The notes: a model not told the origin generated them from the letters alone. Positions 1 to 12,413 are shown, counted from the stretch's first letter. The stretch: 64,000 nt of DNA from Chlorops oryzae (GCA_020466095.1 CM035808.1:13513663-13577662), one strand, 5' to 3'. Numbers and translations: made by a program.

Positions 1-464
1 TAACTGTTTTTCAACTGTTCATTTGACTGCCTTTTTCAGTGCATTTAACGCGGAATACAGTTTATTTGACCACTCTTACTTTAACTGTTCTAAGTAGTTG
101 ATTTAACTGTTGTTATTTCTCTCGGTGTAGTGCCTATAAACTCAAAACTGGCTTAAAATCATCCATAAGCTTAATTCTCAGCTTTTCCGACAATTAAAAA
201 TGATAAGACTTTTACCAATTCTAGGAACAATAATAAAGCTATATCACGCTTTCTTAAATAAATAATTGGATTGCAGGGAAGTTCATTTTCCACCAAAATG
301 GTTACTGACTTTAACAGCTTTCTCTGAAGTTCCTAAGAATGAGTTTCTTCAAACAAACAAAAAAAAAAGAGAATATAAAACTCTTGAATATTCTGAGTAT
401 TTTTCTATTGCGCAAAATAACAAACCCGGGTTAAATTCTTTGCTGAATATAAATTAAAAAACGT
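1..464. other. AT-rich stretch, no gene seen
   Basis: No convincing coding exon. Short repeated runs of the type TTAACTGTT occur in the first 120 bases. The 63-codon open frame at 266-457 has no recognisable protein features. Downstream exons of the minus-strand gene or genes at 651-4011 would have to lie here or left of the window, but none can be recognised. Confidence 0.4.
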
Positions 465-650
465 TCAAATTAAATTCCGGAAAGTGTCACAAACATGAAT
501 GAAATATATCAACTTAGAACTTGAGAACCGCGATGATGTCATTTCGAAATATTCTAAGCGTTTGGTTTCAAATAAGAACGAGTCGAGCCTGATAACGATA
601 AACATACATAAAAAGTTTATAAAAAAAAAAAAAAAATAAACACAGCTTAC

Positions 651-1592
651 AATACGATTGGCTTCATCCAAAAACTGCACCAACAACTCGTCGCCCGGTT
701 CATTTACATTTTCATCATCATCGTAATCATTGTCGTTAGAACCAGCAGTACTTGTCGTTGGATTCTGAAGATCATCCACACGTTGAGCATCCTTGTTGCC
801 TATTATAGCTTTCGATGAACTAGAGCGCAAAACTCTGTTTGGTACATCGTATTCATCAACCTCTTCAACGTCAACAATGCGCCTTGGTGTTATAGGGCAA
901 TAACTTTCTTCCGTTGATGTTGTCTCAGTCTTATGTTCCAATTCTAAAGCAGCTGGTGGCGCGGCTTTCTGTTTTGTTAATTCGCCGGAAGTTGAAACGA
1001 CTGGAGTCGAATTAGTGCTTATGGAGGACGGTTGTTCAACGTCGTCATGAATTTGCTCAGCTTGAATGACTTGATTGTTGTTCTTCAACTGCTTTTGATC
1101 GCTTAGTTGTTGCTGCTGTTGCTTTTCGAAGTTATCACTTATATTAATTGCGGCCGATGTGTTATTTTCATTGTTATTGTTATTGCAATTGGATATGGAG
1201 TGTGGTGTTATTACAATTCCATCGACATTTTCGTCTACTTCGTTCTCTTCGCAAATGTTTAATACCTGCAGATCGGTATCATCGAAATCGAACTCCTCAG
1301 TAGCAATACTGGCACTATCATCGACCGTATTGCAATCGCCGAAATCACCGGTTGTATTGACTTTGATGACTTCATCGTTTCCGATATCGTTGCTTACATT
1401 ACCTTGTTTCGCATTGGTTTTTTTTTGCTTCTTTATATTATTGTTCTCCTCCTTGAGTTTTTCTTTTTTCAATTTTTGACTTTTCACGGGGCTTTTGGAT
1501 TCTTTATTTGACTTAGCTGCCGATTTGTCGGCGGCTTTTTTCATTTTCTTATCGCGCTTTTTGGAATCACTGCACGCTGCCTTGTCGGACAT
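651..1592 (-). CDS. Coding exon of unrecognised low-complexity acidic protein (possible alternative first exon of the LRRFIP gene)
   Basis: The exon starts with ATG at 1592 and runs 314 codons to a GTAAGC splice donor at 650-645, leaving phase 0; reading past the donor meets a poly-T/Phe run and is not credible. The N-terminus (residues 1-65) is Lys/Ser rich and nuclear-signal-like. It is followed by an acidic stretch with DDTDLQVLNICEENEVDEN, a Gln/Asn-rich middle, and a C-terminal segment with ITPRRIVDVEEVDEYDVP and, just before the donor, DELLVQFLDEANRI. I do not recognise the family. The exon lies 2.3 kb downstream, on the same strand, of the LRRFIP first exon and ends in the same phase. 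It could therefore be an alternative 5' exon of that transcript or the first exon of a separate gene. Transcript data would decide. Confidence 0.6.
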
Positions 1593-1713
1593 TTTTTTAC
1601 GGACGGGTTTCGTAACTCACCGTTTTACCAACAACTACTGGTTAGTCTCTAATTCTTGTTTGTCTTTCTTTAATTTATTTTGGTTTTCACTTCTACGATT
1701 CTCCAAAAGAAAC

Positions 1714-1744
<31 letters not shown>

Positions 1745-3927
1745 CACTTTGAAATTTTTGTGGTTTGCCTTTGACTTATTTTGAACACAATCTTAATTTG
1801 TTTTCTTAGAAATTATTCTTAGAGGACTACTTCAAACCGATATTCCGCGTTAATTTATTTTCGTATTTTTCTTATGACTGTCGACCTCAACGATCAAAAG
1901 CTCAAGTTTAACTGCGAGTCTCCTATTTGAAATAGCAGTTGTTCTTCAGACGAACGCGAGAGAGTGAGTTGAAAGAAAACACATTTGTGAGCGTAAGTGG
2001 CATTGTTGACTCATTCGAATCGTTGGCTTTAGATACGCGTAAAGTAAAGTAAAAAAAAAAACCTCTACGCAAAGCCCATTCAGACTTAAGATACAGGGTA
2101 AAGAAGTTAGAATAAATTATACGCATGAAAAATTACTCTAACTTCTTTTATAATTTTGTTTCTTCGATGTCTTCTTTTAACTAAAGTAAATTAAGAATAA
2201 AAAAAACTATGAATAAATACATTATAATATTATTTATCTGTAGATACATAAACGCAGAAAGAATGGAGGTAATGTCACGGGCTTGATATTAAAGATGTTA
2301 AATTAAAACGATCGAGAAATGCTTTGAAGTTTTTTGTTCGAAAATTAAAAAAAATATATTTTTGTGGTACTGACAAAAAACACCCTATAAACAACATTAA
2401 AAAAAGAAAAAACAACAATGAAGTTTGCAATATCACCACCACATTTGGATAAGATACATATCTAACTCATCCATCGTTTATGGGGTTTCTGTTGGTTTTC
2501 CTTTTCTCCATTCATTGTTATCGTTGTCTCGCCTGTCGTTGTCGGTTGTCTTATCTGAACTCGCAAGCATACCTTTGTTTGTTTTTCTTGCTTTCCTCGT
2601 ATCAACTACAGTATTGTACAGTATTTAGCGAAAGTATGAGCACGACTGAGCAATTACTCGATTTCATCTATTTGAACTTCTTGTTAAATCAGCTGAATAA
2701 GGTAACAACAACTGAACAATAAAATTATTTGAACTTATTCTAAAATAAGAGCCGTTTAATAAAAATTTTTTTTTTCAAGATATAATAAAATAGATAAGTT
2801 ACTTTAAAATCGAAAGCTAATTGAAGTTTTATAATTTTGTAAAAAATAATTTTAAAAATTAAGGAGAAAATGGGAACGATTTTGGGAATAATTTTGCACG
2901 CTACTTTGCATTACAACAAAATTTTCTAACAATGCCCTTTACTTATTTAACTTTTATTAAATGTTTTGCAATACAAAAAAAAAAAAAAAAAAAAATTAAG
3001 TGCTGTTATATACAAAGGGGTTTGAATAAAAGTTCCTAAAGGCATTCTAAAATAACCATGACGAATAAAAGTAAATATGTAAGCAATTTATACATAAATT
3101 TGTTCATTGCTCTAGTGCTTATCAGTAATTCGAATAGTGAAAATTCTTTAGTGCTATGAGGCAGACGACGTTCACGGAATATTAATATCAAAGGTTTTCT
3201 TTTATAAATATTTCTTGGCATTGATGGTCAATTTGTTGAAATAAATGTCCCATTTTAAATTTTAATTATTCATAAAAAAAAATTGCTTAAATATTAAATG
3301 TGGTGAAGTGAAAAACCTAATTAAAAAAACCCTGCAAATTTATCTCAAAATTGAAAAAAATATTTTTTTTTTTTAAAACACATCAAGTTCATGGCGGTAA
3401 AATGAATCAGAGCTATTCATTTTCAGTTAGGCCGTAGTCTTAATGAATATATTTGAATTAAAATAAAAAAAAATAGATATCGAAAGGACAAGAAGCTGAC
3501 AGTCCTTCGTGGTACTTTGCGAAACATCAAACAAAAATGTAACTAGTAAAACTAAGGAAAAATCAACTCGATTCTTGATATTCCCGGGGATTTTTGTGCT
3601 GTGGATTTGAAAAAATTCTGCTATTCTAAGTCCACTGAGAAGGGAATATAATGGAAGCTAGAATAGCGAAAATTTTTGAGCAATGGTCATCACATTGTTT
3701 CTTTTATTTACCCTTAGAATACTTTCTCTTTCAACGGAGCAGTATTTATTGGAAAAAAATTCGTGCAAATATGCATTTAGAATAAGGATTAAAATTATTC
3801 AAGTAAAATATCCTTTCATATTACTTTCGAATTTTAATTTCTTCATTAAGTATGACTAGATCGAGATCCTGATTAAAATTTTTTTTTTTTTTTGAAGCGA
3901 TTCAAGCCTTTAGAAATTACGACTCAC
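1593..3927. other. Intron or intergenic sequence between two minus-strand first exons
   Basis: AT-rich, with many homopolymer runs (for example near 1720 and 2980). The small open frames here (2425-2722, 3036-3221) show no domain, no splice context and no family resemblance. If 651-1592 is an alternative exon of the LRRFIP transcript, this is its upstream intron and must also hold the downstream promoter. Confidence 0.35.
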
Positions 3928-4011
3928 CTCTTTAGCGATCTGATCCAACGCTTGGTCTTCAGCGTTTATGCGTGACGTTCCTCGACGTCTGCCAACATTG
4001 GAACTGTCCAT
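3928..4011 (-). CDS. LRRFIP homologue, first coding exon (partial gene)
   Basis: The ATG at 4011 opens 28 codons ending at a GTGAGT donor (3927-3922), phase 0. The peptide is basic and then carries SRINAEDQALDQIAKE. LRRFIP1/2 (Flightless-I-interacting proteins) share this N-terminal signature, RxxAEDxALxxIAxE, followed in the next exon by the arginine-rich EAEARLAAKR-type segment, which is not in this window. Family members are coiled-coil proteins that bind Flightless-I and act in actin and Toll/Wnt signalling contexts; that is family knowledge, not something shown here. The exon is only 84 bases, so the call rests on one short motif. The remainder lies at lower coordinates or outside the window. 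Confidence 0.65.
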
Positions 4012-5259
4012 AATTGATGAGTATTAGAGAGGCTGAAAAATGCATTGAAATGAAATCATTTAGCGGCTTTTCAGCATAAAGTAAATTGAACTCGAATTTG
4101 CGTTGTTTGATAAACAATGTCATTAAAACAGTATTCAAATAATGGAATTTCTTGTGGCAATTAAGCTGCATAAAACTGTTGATAAACATTTTTGATGGAA
4201 CATCAAATCAATTAAATATCATTGTTCAATTGAATTTTTACTGTTTATTTGTTCGATCAAGTAGCCAAGTTTAACGCCTACTTATGAAAGAATTCTAATA
4301 GCAAGTGCTTAGAGTCCAATTGAAAACAATTTTTTTTTTTCTACTCGAATTAAGTTAGCTTCGCAACATGGTCACAGACGAACATTCGCTGGTGGTGACT
4401 ATTAAATCGTAAAATATATTTTGAAATCCTAGCAAAATAGCAAGATTCGGCAATTCCTTGAAGCAGCAACGATTTTTGGCATTGATTTTTCAATATAGAT
4501 TGTGTTAATTATGTTGACGATTTGATGATCACATGCACAATTGTTCTCCAAATATAAGGAAATAGTCCTTCACACCAGTTCAAGGAGGATATTTTACGTT
4601 AATATGAAATCAATAATGCACAAATCGGCAATGATCAATGAAATATGACACTATTGGGTATATGTATGTTTGTAACGCATATATTATGGTCATATGTAAA
4701 TGTGTATAATGCTTTCACATCATAAGCATCTATAGAAAATGTGAAGAATCTTTAGATGACAATAAGTTTTCTCAATATAGCTTGATTTCTGATTCGATTT
4801 GTCTCTCTTTTTTGTAAATTCGCGAATACTTACGGCCACACAAACTTGACGTTAAATCTGCAAAGCGACTTTACATACGGCACCAAAATTGTTTATTTTT
4901 AAGAAATTTCTTTGAAATCTTATTGTTTTCGTTTAAAACAATGGATTTTACTCTAATTTTATATAAATCTTTTCCTAGTATTCACATAGAGGCCCTAAAG
5001 TGCTGCCACATATATTATTTCTAGGTGTGAAAGTATCTGACAGCTGCAGAATGCTGCCACAATTTCAATGTTTTTGTGTTTCCTACATTTGAAATATCGC
5101 TCGCGCTCTTTTGAAGTGTCACAACTCAAAATTTCTGGCACATACCATAAAGCATATTTAATCATTTCGGACGCACAAGATATGTAAATCCCGTGAATAT
5201 GCATTGTGTACGAGACATCAGAAAGAATTTCAGATATTTATTATACGAATTAATATGGG
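4012..5259. other. 5' region of the LRRFIP-like gene
   Basis: No coding exon recognised. On the minus strand a GTAAGTATT donor-like site (near 4832-4824) follows a less AT-rich segment (4835-4895) and could be a 5' untranslated exon; this is weak. The rest is AT-rich. Confidence 0.25.
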
Positions 5260-5439
5260 CAAGGTGTATTTAACAAGATGATGATCAATATTACAACAAG
5301 AACAACAATTCTGAATCTAAACTGTCAAATTATATGAAATTTTTAGATTTTTAGTTTCTTTGCAACAACAAAGCAATGTGTTTGTTTTAAATTTGTTGTT
5401 CTTGTTGTAATATTGATATACCTTGTTAAATACACCTTG
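5260..5439. repeat. 180-bp foldback MITE
   Basis: The terminal inverted repeat CAAGGTGTATTTAACAAG (5260-5277) is matched exactly in reverse complement at 5422-5439. Inside, a second block (AATATTACAACAAGAACAA) is mirrored on the right arm. Flanks AATATGGG (5252-5259) and AATGTGGG (5440-5447) look like an 8-bp target duplication with one change, which would fit a hAT-type element. No coding capacity. Confidence 0.8.
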
Positions 5440-5449
5440 AATGTGGGTT

Positions 5450-5575
5450 TTCATTCAGACCTCGAACTTAGTGAACTTTGAGAACTTTTTAAACAGCCAT
5501 CAAAGCTTCCATGTATTTTGACAGTTAATGCAAAGAATTTCTCAGAGTTCACTCCTTCGAGGTTCGAATGAATTC
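5450..5575. repeat. Imperfect foldback element
   Basis: The left arm CATTCAGACCTCGAAC and following bases are mirrored imperfectly by the right arm ending GAGGTTCGAATGAATT. Arms are about 33 bp with several mismatches, so this is an older non-autonomous inverted-repeat element. Confidence 0.55.
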
Positions 5576-5664
5576 CCATAATATATCGAGTGTGAATGTT
5601 AATCATAAATAAAATTCAAAGAAGTTTGCTCAAAATTATCAAACCGCCACATGATGAAGTTGCT

Positions 5665-5935
5665 AGCATAACAAGGTCTCCATGTGCGATGGTTCATAGC
5701 ATGATATGAGAAGTATGCGAGAGATTGCAAATGGAGACTGCTCATAGCAGATAGCAGGCGAGATATAGCTTGCGATGAGCTGTCACTTTTGAGGTTTTTT
5801 TATGCTGTTCGTGTTTCTGGAAGAGCCGATTCATTAAGAATGTCACTACCTGCTGCCATCACATACTAAAAAAAAAAAATTTGACGGATGGTATGCGATG
5901 TATTGTACTATCGCACGTGGAGTCTCATTGTGAAG
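5665..5935. repeat. Degenerate foldback element
   Basis: The left arm around GGTCTCCATGTGCGATGG (5674-5691) is mirrored imperfectly by TATCGCACGTGGAGTCTC near 5909-5926. A small open frame starting at 5888 overlaps the right arm and is not considered a gene. Confidence 0.45.
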
Positions 5936-6192
5936 CTCAGGATGTCGTCGCAAACCAACTTTGTCGCCGCTGGTTTCTCATCTAATATGAACGCCGACTA
6001 TCGAATTACAAATCTATTGTCGAACAAAGGCAATCATTTTGAAGGACTGGCAACGCTGAATTTTGACTCATTCATTCATAGCCGGCCTTACACGTTCAAG
6101 TTTGCCAGCAAGAATTGCATCATGCAGAGAAGTTCCAAAAACGCTCTACGCTCTAAAGCAGCAAGTAAATTTCCTATACTAAACACATGTAG

Positions 6193-6576
6193 AGCCTATA
6201 CTGAGATATGCAGTAAGTAAAGCGCCCACAAGAAATACGTGCAAAAAAAATTGAAAAGTACTTCGAAGTAAATACTTTACTTTCGCTTATACTGAGATGT
6301 CAAGCAATCAAGTGCGCAGGGTTGGATGCGACTTTCCTGGTTTACTTCGCCATAGAAATGAACATGTCCATTTTTTATGCGAAGTAAATGCTAGGACAGC
6401 TGATTGCGGCACATTTTTCAAAGTAAATACTGACACCGACTTCGAAGGTGTTAAATTATTGGCATACTTTAAAAAATTAAGGGAGCGTGAATATAGTTGT
6501 CTCTCTCACACTTTACGACGTTGTAGCGAATAGGCTCCTAATGTGCAAGTAGTTACTGCATATCTCAGTATAGGCT
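6193..6576. repeat. 384-bp inverted-repeat element
   Basis: A 24-bp arm at 6193-6216, beginning AGCCTATACTGAGATATGC, is the exact reverse complement of 6553-6576. Internal partial copies of the same sequence occur (near 6288-6298, TATACTGAGATG). Typical of a MITE; no transposase. Small open frames at 6297-6533 fall inside it and are not taken as genes. Confidence 0.75.
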
Positions 6577-6824
6577 CGTAGAAAAAGCAAAGAAGTACAT
6601 ACTTTGGCTTACTTTCGCTATTTGAGCGCATACGGACTCACAGGGTTGCATTTAAATCAATTATTTTTTATATTTCTGTCAACCTGTCATCGAAATTTCA
6701 ACTCTATTTCCATTTCTTCAAAAGAATGAGCTCGTTACTTCATTTCAATTTACTTAAACAGCCGTTGAGCCCTCTTAATTGGTCATTTTTTTTAGTACAC
6801 CATGCATGACTTCCAGTAAACGTG

Positions 6825-6914
6825 AGGACCTGGTGCAATAGTCCGAGAGTTATGCGTATGTGCGAGAAAGAGAGAGAGAGAGGGACAGACTCTTGGACTA
6901 TTGTATCCAGGCCT
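6825..6914. repeat. Short imperfect hairpin with a GA-rich loop
   Basis: The left arm AGGACCTGGTGCAATAGTCC (6825-6844) is mirrored by GGACTATTGTATCCAGGCCT (6895-6914) with a few mismatches. The loop has a (GA)n run of about 20 bp. It lies about 200 bp upstream of the Rab10 start codon. Confidence 0.5.
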
Positions 6915-6985
6915 GAAAGTGTAAGGGTCGCTTATCAGTTGAAAAACAATCGATATCTGCTTTCGATTCTACAAATTTTTTTAAA

Positions 6986-7028
6986 TATCGATACAATTGG
7001 CTGAGTCATCGATGGTTTTTCAGCTCTA
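6986..7028 (+). promoter_or_regulatory. Rab10 promoter: two DRE sites plus Ohler motif 7
   Basis: TATCGATA at 6986-6993 is a perfect DRE. A second ATCGAT (7008-7013) is followed by CAGCTCTA at 7021-7028, a match to Ohler motif 7. The distance between the starts of the second ATCGAT and of CAGCTCTA is 13 bp. The Rab10 ATG is 96 bp downstream. DRE and motif 7 are known Drosophila housekeeping core-promoter elements; their use here is inferred. Confidence 0.7.
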
Positions 7029-7123
7029 ATTCAATTACTCGGGAACAAAAGCAAAATAAGTTTAATTTTTATACAGCACGCATCTCTAAACCAGTCCGCA
7101 GAAAAACACAATCATATAAAAAA

Positions 7124-9499
7124 ATGGCAAAAAAGACTTACGATCTACTATTCAAGTTACTCCTCATCGGTGATTCCGGCGTGGGAAAAACTTGCATCCT
7201 CTTTCGATTTTCAGATGACGCTTTTACCTCAACATTTATATCAACGATTGGTAAGACGAAAAAAAAAAAATATATATGTGATCTAAGTCAAACATTCCGT
7301 TAATTAGCCAAATACTTAAGCATGGCTGAACTAAATATAGGATTGTACAAAAACTTAAAAAAAAGTATTTTGGGCGTGGCATTATCATTATGCTTTTTTT
7401 GCGGGTGGACGGAAGATTAAAAAAATCCAGATACACAAAACGAATCTTAATTTATTGAAAGGAAAATGCACATTCGTCTGATTCGTTGATTGATATGGTT
7501 ACTAAGGATATGTATGTTTGGACTTTTGATCATATATGGGGTCAATGTCATTGAAAATTTGTAATAGTTTGCCGACAAGTGTTTGTTTGCCTGTTTGTGT
7601 TTGAACGTTGTTAATTTGCACAATTCGATTCTAAATTACTTTTCTTAACTGCGAAACAATTCAAGAATATCTAAAACGTAGAATATGTTTACATTGTAGA
7701 GTTGTGTTATGTGTACATATGTTATGTACGTATGTAGAATTGAGAACTCTATTACATAAACTTAAATGCATGCAAAGACTCAACACATAAATGAAACCTA
7801 TATATTTTTGTGCAATAATGTGCCAGAACCAATACAATCGAATAGTAGTTTATTTAGGAATTGTAATGTAAATTGCAAACTTACGCTTTATGAGTACGGA
7901 AAGAAGAAGAAAGAATTTCCATTTAAAATAAGAAAAATAAAATACTGTGATTCTATCATAAAATTGTTTAAAAACTACTGTAGGCACCGTTTGTTCTGAG
8001 ACATCAGGCATGATGCACTTATATTTTTGATGATTGATACACTCATATACGGCGAAAGCATGATAGGTATTCCAATTAAGTATTTTTTCTATATTCGCAT
8101 TTTTATAAAATTCCTACTTTATCTATATTTCTGTTTCAATAGAATCTTAGCAAAAAATATAAAAAGTTTTTTAAACAAATTTATACTTGATGCTATGTGT
8201 TCAATAGGACACTAACTAAAAATTGCGTATAAATTGTTAGAACTCATTCAAAATCAATTCTGCCTAGCAACAAAACTCTTCAGTCTCTGAAGGCAATTCT
8301 CTCGCTGCAAAGCTTTTCATTTGGAACACAGAAAACCATCAATCTATTATACATAAAAAAATGATGATGATTTGTAGCATGTTGAGTGTGTATTGGTAAA
8401 CTTTTCTTTTTGACGTCAATAAAGTCATAATCGTTTTAAAAATTAGAAAAACTTTCTTTCACCATTGAATATATATGCATTTTTGAATTATTTCATATTT
8501 CTGATACTTTGTGCATCAAGTATTTCAATTTTTAAATGATCCACAATTTCCAAAAATTACTTTTTTTTTTTTAAATTTTAACATACTAATCAGCCTTTGA
8601 TAATATTGAATAAATAAATAAACAAACAATAATTGAAGTTAGATCTTTGGCATGATAATTATTGTTTTACTTTTCAGGTATTGATTTTAAAATCAAAACT
8701 GTCGAACTCAGGGGGAAAAAAATTAAACTTCAAATATGGGATACTGCCGGCCAGGAACGATTCCATACAATTACCACATCATACTATCGCGGTGCGATGG
8801 GAATAATGTTAGTTTACGATATAACGAACGAAAAAAGTTTTGAAAACATAGTTAAATGGTTACGGAATATAGATGAGGTGAGTTATACATGAAGTCAAAA
8901 TTTTAATTCTAAATAATCCTCTTTTTTTTTAGCATGCGAATGAAGACGTTGAGAAAATGATTTTGGGGAATAAATGCGACATGACGGACAAACGTGTCGT
9001 GAACAAAGATCGTGGCGAAGCGGTAAATAGAGCATTACTATACTAGTATAAAATTAAATGATAAAGCAATAATTTTTCGCTTTAGTCGAACCAAATTCTC
9101 ATTGAACCCAATAAAGATAGCCTTTCTCGCTAACAAAGTCAAGAGTTTGAAAAAAAAAATATGTGTAGTGATCAAAAATACGCTATTATAATGTAATATA
9201 ATACTTACTTACATATATGTTATCTAGGGTATTGCCCTCTGTTTCATCGAAATTTTAGCAGAATATCGACTGATGCAATTGAAATCTTCTTCTATTTTCA
9301 GATTGCACGAGAGCATAGCATACGTTTTATGGAGACATCAGCAAAATCGAATATAAATATTGAACGTGCGTTTTGCGAATTATCCGAAGCCATTCTTGAT
9401 AAAACTGCTGGTCGAGAATCTGCCGAAAATCCAGAAAGAGTTGTCGTTGATCGTCGGAACAATGAGAAAGCGCCGGCGTACAAAAGTTGTTGTTCTTAA
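7124..9499 (+). CDS. Rab10: Rab10 small GTPase
   Basis: Four exons (7124-7250, 8678-8877, 8933-9022, 9302-9499) join in frame to 204 residues. The protein contains the P-loop GDSGVGKT (16-23), the switch II DTAGQER (64-70), NKCD (122-125) and ETSAK (150-154), and a C-terminal SCCS with the paired cysteines used for geranylgeranylation. The start [19 protein letters not shown] and the Rab10-typical [19 protein letters not shown] separate it from Rab8 and Rab13. Family role: exocytic and basement-membrane-directed vesicle traffic and endosomal recycling on the cytosolic face of membranes. All introns are GT-AG. Intron 1 is 1.4 kb (7251-8677), AT-rich, with a GGGCGTGGC fragment of a dispersed repeat near 7371. 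No frame damage. Confidence 0.97.
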
Positions 9500-10734
9500 G
9501 TTTTGTAATTTCCTAAAACCATATTTGTAATTTTTGTATTGAATGTACACTTTATACCTTAAAGAACTCCTGAAAGAACCCACAAGAACATAAGTTAAGC
9601 AGTAAGGAAGAAGTCAACATCCAAAAATATAAATTAAGTTTGGAAAGTTAAATATTTACTACGAGTAAAATAAAAAAAAAAAAAACATTTGCTGAAAACT
9701 TTCGCAGGCAAAATTCACATAATCAATGAGCACAAATTGTATAATTTGTAATCTTAAACTAAATTTTTTCTCAATGAAAATTTGCCATTCGGACATGCCT
9801 GCACACATACACAGACCACACATATGTATGAACTTTTTAAAAAATTAATTCTATTCTATACACTATAGAGATTAGTTCTGATCGATCAACCGATTAATCA
9901 ATATCATTAGCATACAATGTGTGTATATTTGTATATCAAGTAAGTTACTAATTTCTCTCATGTGCATTTTAATGTTTCTGTTAGTCCTAATTAAAAAAAA
10001 GCTTTGTAAAATAAAAATGTATTTTTATTGTTGGAAGATTTTGCGACATACTCTAGTACTTGTTTTTTTTTTATTTTTATGCTTCTTAGCGCGGCAATGA
10101 AGCCAAAATTAAAGGTCCTTTAAAATTTTAAACAATAATTTAATATTGGAAAAAGACGAAAATGCTCTTCATAAGTCACAGATTGTATGATGCGTTTATA
10201 TCCAAAGAATATTTCAAAGTCAAGCATTTAAACTGGTTAAGTCAACTAAAATGATTTTTGAATTGATGGATCAAAGTTCGAAATAGCGGGATGAAATGCA
10301 CTTAAGATGTTTTGTCTAGGGAAAAATTTATAAAAAAATAAATACATACCTTAAAAAAAATCGTTAATTATGAAAATGGGTAACTTGACTTCAGGGCCCT
10401 GAATTCCTTATATCTCCTAAGCTCTTAAGGGGATATTCTGATGTCGTCAACGCATAAATTTTGCTTGTTTTTTGGGATTTTTTTTTTATAAGAAAATGTA
10501 GTTCAATTTAAATTTTTTATTTTATCTTAAACTGTATAAAAATTTTTACATTCTTCATCATAAGTACATATATATATTTTTTTTAATTAGACTCCAAAAA
10601 GTAGGTTTTTTTTTGTTTTTGGTAATCAATTGAAAATTTTTGTTTTCAGGACCGTTTTAGAAATTGATGTTTTGAAAAAAAAAAGGTGTTTAAAGATCCA
10701 AGTGCAAAATTTTCGTGAAAAATTTATACTTACA
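9500..10734. other. Rab10 3' region and AT-rich intergenic sequence
   Basis: A possible polyadenylation signal region (AAATAAAA near 9665, followed by an A run) fits the Rab10 3' end. Beyond it nothing recognisable is seen apart from homopolymer-rich sequence. Confidence 0.4.
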
Positions 10735-11058
10735 CTAATCTTCTAAGCCTGGATCATACAATAACCCTTCGGTGGCTTGATATGCATCATTTTCTGCCAG
10801 TTTTTGTGACCTGAGGGAGGTTCTTGCCTTTTTTGATGCCTCGGGCCTGGATCGCTCGGCAAAGGTTATTCGTCGTTCATCGTAATTCTCAGCATACGAG
10901 CAGGCGTTTCGGCCAATTTGAGTTCCAAAAATTTCCATTATTTTAAGGATGGGTGAAAATCCTTCATTAAACAAACAAATTAAATACTTGTCAACAGGCA
11001 ATGTGCGTCTCACAACTTTTCCTTCGTCTGTTATTTCTCGATTTATAACTTCACTTTT
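10735..11058 (-). pseudogene. C-terminal fragment of a transposon-encoded protein
   Basis: An open frame of about 108 codons is conserved-looking from VVRRTLPVDKYLICLFNEG through IMEIFGTQIGRNACSYAE to EGLLYDPGLED. This layout (Lys/Arg-rich start, an FNEGF block, an LG/IG block, a charged helix and a C-terminal LLYxPG) resembles the tail of large arthropod transposon proteins of the Mutator-like kind. That assignment is from memory and uncertain. The frame's apparent first residues come from the adjacent dispersed repeat at 11059 onwards, so the 5' part has been lost. No intact element is visible. Confidence 0.4.
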
Positions 11059-11440
11059 TATGCCCGACACACTCTTTATCGAGGGTATATTTCAGTCGAG
11101 GTAGACCATTCAAAGTATATATAGAAATGATCAGCGTCACCAGGAGATTCGGTTTAGACATGTCCGTCCGTCTGTCTGTCTGTATACAGTTATCTTATCG
11201 AAGGAGTCGAGCTACTTTTTTGACAAAATTTGGTACGCGTGCTCACGGGGACATGAGTAAGGATAAGTTCGAGAATGGAGCCGATCGGATCATTTTTAGG
11301 CGTACCTCCAGTACTAGGGTCTGTTACGAAAACAACAAAAACTGCTCTAAAATCGGAGCTTTTCAAGAGGTGGCTGCCAAATCGCTAACGGCACGTCGCA
11401 CAGTGTAACGTGCCCGACCAAAATGGAGAAAAGTGATGTG
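11059..11440 (+). repeat. Dispersed repeat with GTCCGTCTGTCTGTC block (copy 1)
   Basis: Begins TATGCCCGACACACTCTTTA and includes AAATGATCAGCGTCAC, TCCGTCCGTCTGTCTGTC and a following block (near 11240-11345) with CCAGTACTAGGGTCTGTTAC. The same order of blocks is found at 50900-51690. Similar sequences are widespread in flies; I do not assign a family name. The open frame 11127-11408 inside it is not a gene. Confidence 0.7.
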
Positions 11441-12413
11441 AGAAATTTAAAATTTTTTTATGTAATCTCTCGCTGGGAAATATTTCATTAGAGCACCTAA
11501 AGTTTTTGGAGAAAATAAAACGCATCTTCTATTTGAAGGCTATTAAAGTTGAGGATTGAAAGCGACTGAAATTTAATTTGAAATCAATTTATTGGCCGAT
11601 ATTTTAACTAGTGTAATTTTTTTTATTTTTGTTGAGATTTAATAAATAATGCAATCGCGAATATTCGCATATTTCTGGACGTTCGCATTCGCAAAATTTT
11701 ATGCGAATATTTGGCGAATGTTAAAGTCCGAAAAATATACAAATCCTATGGATGTTATATTTTTCTTTTATGTAGATTGATTTGATATGTATATTGATTC
11801 GTAGATTTCAAAACAATATTTAAAAGTTATTCAAAAAAGGCTTTGAGAACATAATTTAAATTCATTTTCTTTACGAAAACAGATTAATTAAATAACTTTT
11901 TTTTTTGGATCATTGGGCAACACTCTAGCAAAAAATATGTAGGGCTTATACGGCACGTCAGCTGTCAATACCAAAGCATAGATAAGTGGCGCTTAATATA
12001 AAACTGAATATTCGCATTCGCGAATATCGGCGACAGATATTCGCATTTGCATTCGCGAATGTTTAAAAAACCTCATTCGAAACATCACTAGTCCATAGAT
12101 TTTTTTGAAAATTTTGAAGGGGCTAAGAAGAAAAATTAGGCTTGGCAGTCTAAAAATGGTTATTTTATCATAGCTTTGGATCCAGAAAAAAATGTGTGCT
12201 AAGTTAAGAATATTTTTTTCTAGCGGAATTTCAAAGCTCTACGACCACTTTATATTTTTGGCCAACAAATGTACACCGTCCTTCGGCAATTATGAGCCAT
12301 AACTTTTTTAATACTAATTTCGGACTTAGTTTTTCATATTCAGTAGTAGTAGTAGTATCGTATTCTCAATAGGTTTTACTATCAAAATATGAAAAAAAAA
12401 ATTGGTCCATTTA
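11441..12413. other. AT-rich intergenic region with palindromic GCGAATATTCGC words
   Basis: No coding signal. Repeated words such as ATTCGCATTCGC and GCGAATATT occur in two clusters (11650-11720 and 12005-12065), partly as inverted copies, suggesting another degenerate foldback element. Confidence 0.35.

Noticed and set aside
5888..6533. Two open frames of 110 and 78 codons as genes
   Set aside because: They overlap inverted-repeat elements and show no domains or splice context.
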